From the NCBI GenBank assembly GCA_037176725.1, contig JAZBRS010000049.1, forward strand, positions 14,774,001-14,838,000: 64,000 nt of DNA, read 5' to 3'. This document shows, one piece after another, positions 10,289-21,125 of this stretch. Numbering within the stretch: the stretch's first letter is position 1; each line of letters starts with the position of its first letter. The DNA is from Posidonia oceanica. Taxonomy: Eukaryota > Streptophyta > Magnoliopsida > Alismatales > Posidoniaceae. The position numbers were made by a program, and so were the translations under genes. The notes under the pieces are model-generated. The model ran no database searches. It was not told the origin of the DNA and saw nothing but the letters and a program-made list of their open reading frames with translations.

Positions 10289-11308
10289 GTGAAGAAACAT
10301 TTTGGAATGTCCTAAATTTGTTCAAAAGGAAAAAAAAGGTTGCTTGATATTTGAAATAAAGAAAATAATTTATTATTTAATAGATAATGTACATATACAT
10401 GATTGGCATGAGAGTCTATATACATAAACCATGGATCATACCAATCAAATAACAAAAGAGTATTTTGAATTAGAAAATGGGAAGCAAGAAAAAAAAAACT
10501 TGGTCAAGCGGATCTTGGGCCGAAGGCACTAAAGCAAAAGAAAAGAAAAAATATTGAAGAAGGGAGGTGTCACTATTTTATCAAGAATTCATTTTGTTAT
10601 TATATATCTTTCTTTTTTTCTTTTTATACAGTTCATGCAATGTTGCTGACTTTATTCTATGATTTGTATTATTTTTTGTAGACTTCTACAAGTGTTAATA
10701 CTACTCATGATCATGATGTCGAGTTAAATTCTACAAGTCATGTAAATGACGATATTTGTTCTAGATATTTCATTTAATTAATTGTAGAGCTTTATTTACG
10801 TTTTGAGACAGTTTAAGTTTGTGTTATTTTTTTTTTGGAAATACTCTTGTAATTGATACCTTGATATAAGCATAATGTATTAGATAATGGAATTAATATA
10901 TTTTACTTTTAGTGAATTTGAAGTTTATTGTTAAATTAGTATATGATCTCTATTTTGAAAACAATTTAGTTTGTTTTATATTATAATACAGGTGAAAAAG
11001 AGAAAATAAATTATATTACATGTTGAAATTGTACTAAAACATTAGCCACAATCTTAGCCACTACATTATTATATGTTATAGTAGTGATTAATTTTCGCCA
11101 TGGTGTTGGCCATAGAGTTGGCTATAAAATTTATGATAGAATAGCTACGGCCATGGTCATGGAAAATACTGTCGTTAAATTAGTTAAGGCATAACCATGA
11201 ATCTTGATACGATAAGAATACTTTGTTGCCACGGATTAATCATGGATGAAAACCGTGGTTAAATTAGCCACAGTCAGTTAGAGCGGTGGCTAAAATTAAG
11301 ATATGGGG
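10289..11308. other. Right part and subterminal region of the CACTA element
   Basis: AT-rich; no gene is recognised. A Lys-rich open stretch near 10490-10570 is not convincing. From about 11030 the sequence repeats AGCCAC / CCATGG / GTTAAATTAG phrases on both strands, the subterminal binding-site style of CACTA elements. Confidence 0.65.
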
Positions 11309-12180
11309 TATAATGACTCGAGTCGCTACCAACACAAATCATTAGTTCGAACAAATTTAAACATAAATAAATGTTACATTTACAGGCTATTACAGCAATA
11401 TTTGTGTCAGGAACTTACAGGAGACAGTTATGTGACTCTGACTATATGCATTATGAACAAACGTTAGCTAATTAGCTGCACTTGAAACTAAAACCAACAA
11501 AAAACATTGTGAGTAACCAGAAATTGTCATCTAGCACACATCTGACAAAAATCATGATAAAACTGGAATAAAATCGTAATATGGAATAAACTAGTCAAAC
11601 ACCCAAAATCAATTCGATATCATCATTTATAATAATAAAACATCTTTCTCAAGGTCTACAAGCTAAAACAGGAAACTCGATGTATCTCTAGGCTCAATAA
11701 TCAAATCTCGGGTTCACTGGTCAAAACCTAACAAAACCACAATACTGCAATAAGTGGGAAAAAGCTCTAGGTTGAATACAGCCAGAAACAACAAATCACA
11801 AGTCCTGCGGGCACAAGAACCACAACAAGTTGTGTTGCTTGGTGCTAAGTAACCAATCTGGTCTTAAGCAGCCGTTGAAGTGCACTGCACTGCCACAGAC
11901 ACTCGTCCTGTAGAGGAGCGTGTTCGTCACGGCGTCTTCTCACTAGAGGAGCCTCAAAAACAATTCCCACCTGGGCGAGTTGTCCTCATTCAGGATAGAA
12001 CTACAGGGCACGCCTCATCGGCGTTCACAACAATGTGCTTCGAACCACTTACGTGGTTTTCAACACCCCGAAGGCGAGTCTCGATGCCCCGTAGCGATTA
12101 GGATATCACGTCTAGTTACGCAGGAGTATCATACCTCCCAAGTCTGCTACTACGATATCGCTAGGTACAGACGACACTTC
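11309..12180 (-). repeat. Chromovirus 3' LTR (minus), distal part
   Basis: The left edge TATAATGACTCGAGTCGC is the reverse complement of an LTR end like that at 2414, with the usual TG changed to TA. The reverse complement matches the LTR at 1106-2414 over its last few hundred bases, including the GTTCCTGGC-like, ATTTAAACATAAATAAATG and GGTTGCTTGGC-type landmarks. The LTR continues at 34777. The last five bases ACTTC are the target duplication of the Tat-1 element inserted here. Confidence 0.85.
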
Positions 12181-14141
12181 TGTGGATGTGGATTTGGAGG
12201 TGTAGTTGAAGATGACAGCGCTTCCACGACGTTGTCAACTTGTGATCGCCACTCGTCGATTTGCAATGTTGGCTGACAAGACGTCTGGGGAGATGAGGAT
12301 GATGTGGGTTGTCGGTTCACTAGATCAACGGAAGGATTTCGTCCAACGGCGTCTTCATGCTGCGTGAGATATTCCTTTCCTTCAAAACAAGTAAATGGAT
12401 CTAGATAAGTCTAGGTGTAGTAAATAGATCAGGAAAATCTAATACTAATCGGGGGTGGTTTCCCGTATGCATATGTTATGGGTCCTAATTAAGGAATGCA
12501 AACGAAATAAAATAGATTGGAAGAAGATACTCCCTTCACTCTCGTGTTCTATGGCGTAGAATGTGGAAGTAGGGGCACGGTCGGAGTTTCGACTAGGTTT
12601 AGGATTTTTGAGATCTAGGCTTGGTAATGATCTCTGGGATCAAATATTTCTTAATGGATTTTGGACAAAATAAGGACTAAGGATCTCTCAGAATCTCTCT
12701 CTTAAATCTTAATCTAGAACTGTCTCTAGTTCTCATTTATTGCTCCTCACTCTAGAAAATGCCTCCTGACTCTCAGAAGATTACTCTCACTTTTTGATTT
12801 GCCTCTCCTTGAGCATTGGCTCTCGGAGTTTATTTATAGATGTGTGGGGGTATGAGTGGATCAGATCTAGGAAGTTTCTAGAAAAATTAGATATTTATAG
12901 CAAGTTGCTTGTGTGGTCAGCGACAAATACAAATATTTCCGATTAATGACGTGGAAATGATGTGGAGGCACGCTAACCGAGTCAAAGAAGGGTCCATGTT
13001 AGCAAGTCGCTGCTGCCACAGGCGTGTAGGACTCAGATATTCTTGTTTGACCGAGTCAAAGAAGGTCCAGTCAGCAAGCCGTCATTGGCACAGGCGCCTA
13101 GCTGGTGTGCGGACGAGATGAAAGTTCAGATTTAAAGGGCTCAGATGAGTCCACGTCATTAAGTCGCCGCTACATGTGGTGTCTAGACATAAAAATCTTT
13201 ATTTTTCAAAAATAAAATCCTAACTGATTAGTTACAAGTCTAGGAGTCTTATCCTTTGACCTGGTCTAAGTTTGTAACTGCTGTAACAACTTGGATTTAT
13301 ATCTTAATTTAGAATTCAATTTTTGAATTAAAGATATATAATATATATATTAAAATGAGATAATTAATTTAAAGATATTATTAAGCCAAATAAAAATCAT
13401 CAATCTTTTTTTCTAAGACTTTTCCTAATTAGTTAACATGATATGAAATATCATATATCTACGTGCGTAGAAAAGAAAAATCGTAGAAATATAAATAATT
13501 ATGAGATAAATGTTATGATAGTTTATAATAATCTCATATATCATATTAATGTCTAGGATGACAAAATATGATAAGAGAGAATAGCAGAATGCTCGTCGCC
13601 TGTTGAGGTGACGACTATCTGTGTCGCCCCTTAAAGAGGCAATGAGCAATTTTTTTTTACGTTTTTAACCCTGTCTTTTATATTAATCTAGAGAAACATG
13701 TTAAAAGTCCAGAAAAACTTCAGAAATTCCATGAAATCATAAAAATATTTTCTTTAACATTAAAAAACTCAAATCTGCCACTGATTTGAGCGAAATGAGA
13801 GCATAAACTCTACCACAGTTAATGAACTCTCACTATATAAGGTTAAAGGGATTTAAATTTGCCACTAGTTTGAGTAGAATAAGAGTGTTAGCTCTGCCAC
13901 AGCTAACGGACTTAGACAGAGAAAAAAAAAGTGTTCAAGGTACTCAAAGCTGCCACTGGTTTGAGTGTGTTAGTTTTGCCACAGCTAACGATCTTGAATC
14001 AAGTAATATTAAGCATTGTTTTTTAGCAAATCATAAAAATTCTGGAGAATGTGTTATTAGGCCTTAGTTATGTGATTTAGGGCGTCTCAGAGGTTCTTAT
14101 CCTAAATAAACTCTCGGAAATGCGAAAATGGGATATCTACA
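12181..14141 (-). repeat. Tat-1 3' LTR
   Basis: On the minus strand it runs from TGTAGATATCCCATTTTCGC to ...CCACATCCACA, 1,961 bp. A TATAAATA box lies on the minus strand at 12831-12838, at the same place as in the 5' LTR (33469-33476) and the solo LTR (51803-51810). Short GTCGCC/GGCGAC-type words recur between 12900 and 13640. Confidence 0.95.
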
Positions 14142-14758
14142 GATGTCCCTCCTTGGAGTTCATCTTGGAACAAGATCGGCTCCAAGGTAAGAATGATGTT
14201 CCATTGAACATTTCCTGAAGAGGAGAGTTCCGTCTCAAACAATCCGTCACTAGGGATAACTAAAGAAAGATAAAAAGAAGAGGTGAACTGACTCGATTTT
14301 GGAAGATTGTCACACAGCTGAGTGGTTCGATTAAATATCATCATATTGAAGACTCCGACATAGAGAGGTCAAGTCGGTTTCGGAGCTATGTCACAGTCGA
14401 TGTCAAGATCAGGTCAACCATGTAGAGATATACTTCAACGGGACAGAAACTAGGGAGGTGATTGTGGGGATTTTATCCTGTTACGATCGAAAAGAAGTGC
14501 TCTTGTGGCATCATGTTTGAGATTTTACTCAGATTGGAATTGATAAAAATATAGGTAAGAATGATTGGTTCTGGAAGGATCACATAGTCTAAGGATTTCT
14601 AACACTCTTGAAGAACAATGCTCTGTTCGTACTCCACTTCCAATGATATGAGAAATAATGCATGGATGTATGATTCAAGTAAACAAATACTAATGCAAGG
14701 TCAACACATAATGCAATGAATGGTCTATATGCTAGGTTAGGCCGGTAGGATACGGTTG
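14142..14758 (-). other. 3' end of the Tat-1 internal region
   Basis: Between the 3' LTR and the copia insertion there is no recognisable coding sequence. The purine-rich CCAAGGAGGGACATC next to the LTR start (minus strand, 14142-14156) is the likely polypurine tract. GGTTG at 14754-14758 is the left target duplication of the copia element. Confidence 0.7.
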
Positions 14759-15860
14759 TGTTAGAAAATACTTCAAATATATATTGTGTTTTGATGATAT
14801 ATGTGATATAATATTATATGCTTAACATGGTTATTTGAGATTGATATATCATCTTTTACAGTGATACTCAAAACATCAAAGAAGATTGAAATATAGGCTG
14901 AAGAACAGAAAAACAGTGTATGTTATTTCTGAGTATAAATGTTGTAATTGATTGTAAAAGTTTGTAAAGATATCAAAAAATCTTATGAGATTGATCAATT
15001 GTATAGAAATTAGGAAGATAAAATATCTGAATAGATTGTGCTTAAAAGATCATAAATGGCACACCGTTGTATAATGGCGCTCTGTTTTGAGAATGGGTTC
15101 AGCAGTAAATGGGTTGAATAGAGCTTGAATAAAAGAAAAGAAGAAACGTGCCAAAATGGCACTCCGTTGATGAGAAACTCAAAACGGCACTTCGGTCCAG
15201 AACGGCGCTCCGTTTTGGTCGTGATCTAGAAATAAATGGCGTTTCGTTGAATTTCGGCGCTCCGTTCAACTAGCCGTTTCAGAATGTTGGAGAAGATTTT
15301 CTAGTCGTTAGAGACACATTTGGGTTGGGCTTTTGCCTATAAAAGGGACTCCCATTGGACTTCTAAGGGTACACCTTGATCATATACACATACTTGACTT
15401 CATACAAGCACAAAGAGCTAGATTTAGATCTTCAAGTGTTTTCCAAGCCTCCTCAAGCTACTACGTCAAACCTCCGCTTAAGAGCTTGGCAAAAAGAGAG
15501 TACGGTCTACAATCTTATATTACAAGCAAGGATTGTCTTCTCCGGTTTGGAGAAGGAGCAACTAGAAGTTGCAAGGTTTTTGTTGAAGGGAACTTTCAAC
15601 AAACAAGTAAGTAATCTTTTGGTTTAAAGATTAAGGAAACCTCAAGGTGATCTTGAGAGAGTGGACTAGGCCGGGATTTGGCCGAACTACTATAAATTAT
15701 TGTGTTGATTGTTCATTATCTCTCTTTTTCATTCTGTGTATGTATTTTCCTTTATAGTTCAAATTAAGATAATTTGATAAGATTTAAAATTAGTAAATCT
15801 CAACCTATTATATATATATTCTCTATTCACCCTCCTCTAGAGAAGCCATTTGATTCAACA
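14759..15860 (+). repeat. Copia 5' LTR
   Basis: 1,102 bp, paired with 22813-23914. Between about 15055 and 15290 it carries six or more words of the type AACGGCGCTCCGTT. The TATA box lies just downstream of them. The word cluster is the most divergent part between the two LTRs. Confidence 0.96.
15338..15346 (+). promoter_or_regulatory. TATA box of the copia 5' LTR
   Basis: TATAAAAGG, conserved at 23392-23400 in the 3' LTR, located after the word cluster. It should place the RNA start about 30 bp downstream. Confidence 0.8.
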
Positions 15861-15862
15861 AT

Positions 15863-15880
15863 TGGTATTAAAGCGGGTTA
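15863..15880 (+). promoter_or_regulatory. Primer-binding site of the copia element
   Basis: TGGTATTAAAGCGGGTTA begins two bases after the LTR. It matches the initiator-methionine tRNA type (TGGTATCAGAGC...) used by plant copia elements, with a few substitutions. Confidence 0.85.
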
Positions 15881-15914
15881 TCTAGAATAAGATTTAAATT
15901 CATCTCTAGATAAA

Positions 15915-17461
15915 ATGGCTTATGTTAATAACAACATAGCAGCGGATCAAAGTATTAACAGGCCATCCTTCTTTGATGGCCTTAACTACAACTATTGGAA
16001 AGTTAGAATAGTTATTTATCTAAAATCAATTAATTTTGAACTTTAGGATATTGTTATAAATGGTTACATAATTTACAATACTTCTTACAAATATTGGAGT
16101 GAAGAAAAAAAGAAACTTGCACAACTAGATGCTAAGGGATTCAACATATTATTCTGTGCTGTTAATCAAGAACAATTTAATAGGATATCTAATTGCAAAA
16201 CTTCACATAAAGCTTGGCATAATCTAGAAGTCACTCATGAAGGAACCAATCAAGTAAAAGAAATTAAAATAAATATGTTAGTACATAAATATGAATTATT
16301 TAAAATGAAATCTAATGAACCCATTAGTAAAATATTTACTAGATTTAATGAAATTACTAATCCATTACAATCACTAAGAAAAGGATACTTTCAAAGAGAC
16401 TTAGTAAGAAAAATTCTGAGATCTTTAACTCAAGAATGGGAAAAGAAAACAACGGCCATTGAAGAAGCAAAAGATTTGTCAAATTATTCATTAGAGGAAC
16501 TTATGGGAAATTTGATTTCCTATGAAGTCCAAATAAAAGATAAAGAAACTGAAAAAAGAATAAATAGAAAAAATATAGCCTTAAACATAACTACTGATTC
16601 TGAAGAATCAGAGGAAGATGAAGATATTGCTCTTTTAACTAGAAGATTTAAAAAATTCATTAGAAATAGAAAATATAAAAGAAATTGAAACTTTCCTGAA
16701 AAATCGAATAACAAAGATGAAACTCCACTTTGCTATAAATGCAACAAACCCGGATATATAAAAAGAGATTGTCCATTATTAAAAATGAAAACTTTTAAAA
16801 AGGATAATAACAACTTAAAAAAATCCAAGAAAAAAGTACTACAGGCTACATGGGAAGATAGTGATTCTTTTTCTGATGAAGAATCTCCTTTAGAAAATGA
16901 ATCAGCTCACATGTGCTTCATGGCACAAGGTGATGATCCTTGTTCATCTTATGAAATAGATATAGAAGAACTATTAGATGCATTCAATGACTTATATGAA
17001 AAATATAAAAATTTGAATGTAAAATCTAAAAATATGACTTTCAATATTGATCACTTAAATTCTGCAAATGACTCTCTAATAGAAGAAGGAAATAAATTGG
17101 TATTAGAAAATGAAGAACTAGATCAAAAAAATGTAGAGCTAAATATGAGCTTAGGTCAAATGAAATATAAAATAAACAATCTTGAAAAAGACATTTCATT
17201 CCTAAAAGACAAAAGCAATGACTTACTTAAAACAGTAACTAAGTTTACAAAGGGAAAACAAAATCTGGATCTTTTACTCTCAAACCAAAGAAAAACACTA
17301 TATAAACATGGTATAGGATTCTCTCAATTCCAAAACACACCTTATGAAAATGGCATTATAAGGGAAACTACAAAAGAAAAATATGTATTTGTAACAAGAA
17401 AACAAAAGTCTAAATGGGTTCCAAGAAATAAATATGGCATAACTCATCAAAAAAAAAAATG
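15915..17461 (+). pseudogene. Copia gag, broken
   Basis: The capsid/nucleocapsid precursor forms the particle in which reverse transcription takes place. The ATG at 15915 opens a frame reading MAYVNNNIAADQ, then the PSFFDGLNYNYWKVRI block typical of plant copia gag. A stop follows near 16044. The same frame continues through KYELFKMKSNEPISK, QSLRKGY and EEAKDLSNYSLEELMGNL (UBN2-like gag domain) to a stop at 16686. The CCHC zinc knuckle CYKCNKPGYIKRDC sits at 16731-16772. A long acidic, coiled-coil-like stretch follows (about 16850-17290), as in the long gag of SIRE elements. Confidence 0.92.
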
Positions 17462-17498
17462 AGTTCCTAAAACTCTACTTTCATCTAAATGTAGGAAA

Positions 17499-20400
17499 AT
17501 GATAAAATTTAAACGGATATTGGATAGTGGCTGCTCTCGTCACATGACTGGAGAACATAAACTCCTAAACACTCTTAAGTCAAAGGACGATAAAACCGTC
17601 ACGTTCGGAGATAATGGCAAAGACAAGATAGTCGGAATCGGAAACATAAGTAATCTCGAAGATCCCTCTATAGAAAATGTACTTCTTGTAGATAGTCTCA
17701 AGCATAATCTTATTAACATTAGCTAACTTTGTGATAAAGGATACAAAGTAATATTTGATAAGAAAGTATGCATTATTATTGATGCTGTTACTAAGAAAGT
17801 ATTATTTATTGGAAGTAGGAAAAATAATGTATATAGGATTAAAATCCAATACGAACCTAAAACTTCAATAAACTATTGTTTTGTAGCTTTAAATGATGAA
17901 AAATGGCTTTGGCATAGGAGACTAGGCCATGCTAGCATGAATTAACTATCTAAGTTGTCAAAAGTTGATTTTGTAAAAGGTTTGTCCAAATTAGATTTTA
18001 AAAAGTATAAACTTTGTGATGCATGTCAATTTGGAAAACAATTCAAATCATCTTTCAAATCCAAAGACATTGTTTCTACTTCGAAGCCTTTGGAATTCAT
18101 TCATATTGATTTATTTAGTCTTAGTAGAATTCTTAGTTTAGGAGAAAAAGATATATTTTTTTGTTAGTTGATGATTTTTCTCGCTACACTTGGGTCATAT
18201 TTCTTACGAACAAAAGTGATGTCTTCAATGAATTTCAAACGTTTTGCAAAAGAGTATAAAATAAAAAGGGTTTCAAAATTATAAAAATTAAAAGTGATCA
18301 TGGTAGTGAATTTGAAAATGATGATTTTGAAAACTTCTGTATTGAGAATGGTTTTGAACACAATTTTTCTTTCCCTAGGACTCCACAACAAAATGGAGTA
18401 GTTGAGAAAAAGAATAGAACACTTCAAGAAATGGTCAGAACCATGCTTTGCGAAAATGATTTGCCTAAACACTTTTGGGCCGAGGCAGTTAACACTGCAT
18501 GTTATATTTTGAATTGTGTTTTACTTCGTCCTATTTTGAATAAAACTCCGTATGAATTATGGTTTGGAAATACTCCTCGAATTTCTTATTTCAAGGTTTT
18601 TAGGTGCAAGTGTTTTATCTTAAACACTAAAGACAATATTGATAAATTTGATTCCAAATCTGATAAAGCAATATTTCTTAAATACTCTTCAAGAAGGAAG
18701 GCATATAGAGTTTACAACAAAAGAATTCTAATAATAGAAGAATCACTACACATTAATTTTGATGAAAATAAAAATCAGATGATACATATAGAAAATGATG
18801 AAGAAATACAAACGGTAGAAAACTCAACAAATACTAATGTTAACACTACAAAAGATGAAAATCTAACAAAATCTTAGCAATATGTCAATAATCATCTCAA
18901 GAATCTCATCATTGGTGAGGTTTCCAAATGTGTCTTAATTAGATCTAAAGTTGATCTTGAATGTGCAACATAAGCTTTTATATCTTCCATAGAGTCCAAA
19001 AATATTCAAGAGGCTTGTAATGATGAATATTGGACTATGGCTATGCACGAAGAACTAAATCAATTCACTAGAAACATTGTATGGAAATTAGTTCTTAAAC
19101 CTGAAAATCATCTAATAATAGGAATAAAATGGATTTTTAGAAATAAGCTCGATGAATCAGGTAATGTCATTAGAAATAAGGTTAGGTTAGTTGCCCAAGG
19201 CTATAATCAAGAAGAATATATAGATTATGATGAGACTTATGTACTAGTTGCAAGATTAGAATCTATTAGAATGCTTCTAGCTTTTGCATGTCATAGAGAG
19301 TTTAAATTATTTCAAATGGATGTAAAAAGTGCATTCTTGAATGGAATTATTGAAGAAGAAGTCTATGTTAAGTAACCTCCAGGGTTTGAAGATGAACAAA
19401 GTTTAGATCATGTATTTAAACTTAATAAAGTCTTATATGGACTTAAGCAAGCTCCTAGAGTTTGGTATAATAGGCTTAAAAAATTCTTACTAGATGATGA
19501 CTTTTCAATCGGAATTGTAGATACAATATTATTTATCAAAAATATAAACAATGATATTTTAATTGTTTAAATTTATGTAGATGACATAATTTTTGGATCT
19601 ACAAATGAAAAATTATGTGAAATATTTTCTGAAAACATGCAAAAAGAATTTGAAATGAGCATGATGGGAGAACTAACATTCTTTTTAGGATTACAAATAA
19701 AACAAACCAATAATGGAATATTTATAAATCAAGAAAAATATACAAATGAACTCTTAAAGAAATTTGACATGGAAAATTTCAAGGTTGCCAAAACTCCTAT
19801 GAGCATTTCATGTAGACTTGATGAGGATGAACCTGGAATAAAAGTAGATCAAAAACTATATAGAATGATGATAGGATCTTTGCTCTATTTAACTGCAAGT
19901 AGGCTAGACATAATGTTTAGCGTGTGTCTATGTACTATATTCCAAGCCTCTCCTATGGAATCACATTTGATAGCAGTAAAAAGAATTCTAAAATACTTAC
20001 AAGGATCTAGGGATTATGGACTCTATTATACCAAAAACTCAAACCTAGACCTAACTGCATATAATGATGCAGACTATGTGGGATGTAAGACTGATAGGAA
20101 GAGTACTAGTGGCACATGTTAGTTTTTAGGACACTCTCTAGTATCTTGATTTTGCAAAAAGTAAAATAGTGTTGCTTTATCCACCACAGAAGTTGAGTAT
20201 ATTACAACTGGATGTTGTTGTGCTCAAGTTCTTTGGATGCAACAAACAATAAAAGATTACAAATTATCATTTGAAAACACACTAATTTTTTGTGATAACA
20301 TAAGTGCTATAAATTTATCCAAAAGTCCAGTACATCACTCAAGAAAAAAAAATATTGAAGTAAGATATCATTTCTTAAGAGATTATATTGCAAAAAATGA

Positions 20401-20527
20401 CATAAAATTAGAATTTATTTCAACTAAAGACCAATTAGCTGATATATTTACTAAACCTTTAGAAGAAATCCAATTTGTAAAAATTAGAAGGGATTTAGGG
20501 ATTAGCAAGATTGAAGACACTATGTAA
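17499..20527 (+). pseudogene. Copia pol: protease, integrase, reverse transcriptase, RNase H (broken)
   Basis: Protease: ILDSGCSRHMTG with the D-S-G active site at about 17517-17555. Integrase: zinc-binding HRRLGHASM near 17910-17940, FIHIDLF (first Asp), SDHGSEFEN (second Asp) near 18295, and PQQNGVVEKKNRTL (Glu) near 18385-18420. Reverse transcriptase: WIFRNKLDESGNVIRNKVRL, QMDVKSAFLNG and YVDDIIFGS (catalytic DD near 19580). RNase H: YNDADYVGCKTDRKSTSG near 20060-20115 to FISTKDQLADIFTKPL at 20417-20465. A homopolymer T run at 18155-18162 is the likely site of a frame change. Stops lie at about 17724, 17943, 19372, 19567, 20120 and 20147, several at places where Gln is expected. Confidence 0.95.
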
Positions 20528-21125
20528 AAATATTATTCGAAACTTTGTTTCGGAACTCTGGTGGAAAAACGGCGTTCCGTTTCTACAATATTGAATTTTA
20601 TGTTTTTTTTATCCATGGAATTAAAATGGAACACCGGTGAAAAACGACGCCCTGAAATTCCATGATCTGAAGCACTGGTAAAAAACGGCGTCCCAAAATT
20701 TCCTGATTCGGAGTGCTGTTTTTCCCTGACACGGAGCACCTATGATTAAATGGCGCCCTGAAATTCCTTGATACAGAGCGCCAGTGAAAAACGGTGCCTC
20801 GAAATTCCCTGATCCGAAGCACCGGTGAAAAATGGAATTCCGTTTTTCCCTGATACGGAACGTTGGTATATGTCAGAGCTCGGAGCTCGGATTCTGACTT
20901 GCTTGAATTGTTTTATTATATAAAACGGAGCTCCGTTACAAAACAGTGTACCGTTTTTGTCGCAAAATGTATTATAAACTAGGTTTTTCACCCAACAACT
21001 CTCATTATTCTTTAACCCTAAATCCGACCTTCACATTCCGTCGACCTTCAACTTCTTTCTACCTTTCAAAATCTCCTCACGAGCCTCACGTCTCTTGCGA
21101 TCTTCTCTCCTCCGGCCTCCTCGCA
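20528..21125 (+). promoter_or_regulatory. Word-rich spacer between pol and the accessory gene, with a TATA box
   Basis: From 20560 to 20945 the family's LTR words recur about ten times in a degenerate tandem arrangement of 35-50 bp units (phrases such as GGTGAAAAACGG, GCGCC, AAATTCCCTGATC). The perfect 14 bp palindrome AACGGAGCTCCGTT is at 20924-20937. A TATATAAAA box sits at 20917-20925, about 200 bp before the accessory ATG. The arrangement (words, then TATA, then leader) copies the LTR promoter region. I infer an internal promoter; nothing proves that it is active. Confidence 0.6.

Larger units (their letters stand above)
6721..11308. mobile_element. CACTA-type DNA transposon, non-autonomous, carrying three host-gene fragments
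   Basis: The left end reads TACTACAAGAAAA, one base off the CACTA terminus CACTACAAGAAAA. It is followed by subterminal repeats of the type AACCATCG...CCGTGGCTAATT. The right flank (11030-11300) carries the same subterminal vocabulary on the other strand: AGCCACAATC, GCCACGGATTAATCATGG, CCGTGGTTAAATTAGCC and GGTGGCTAAAATTAAG. The last 15-20 bp with the expected TTCTTGTAGTG terminus are missing; a chromovirus LTR begins there. No transposase is seen. Between the ends are exon fragments of TAF1, a beta-glucosidase and a Nudix hydrolase, all plus strand. The right boundary and the 3 bp target duplication cannot be confirmed. Confidence 0.75.

Noticed and set aside
12900..13650. CRISPR-like array of spaced short repeats (GTCGCC words)
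   Set aside because: Spacers are irregular, repeats are only 6-10 bp and variable, and the context is a plant LTR.
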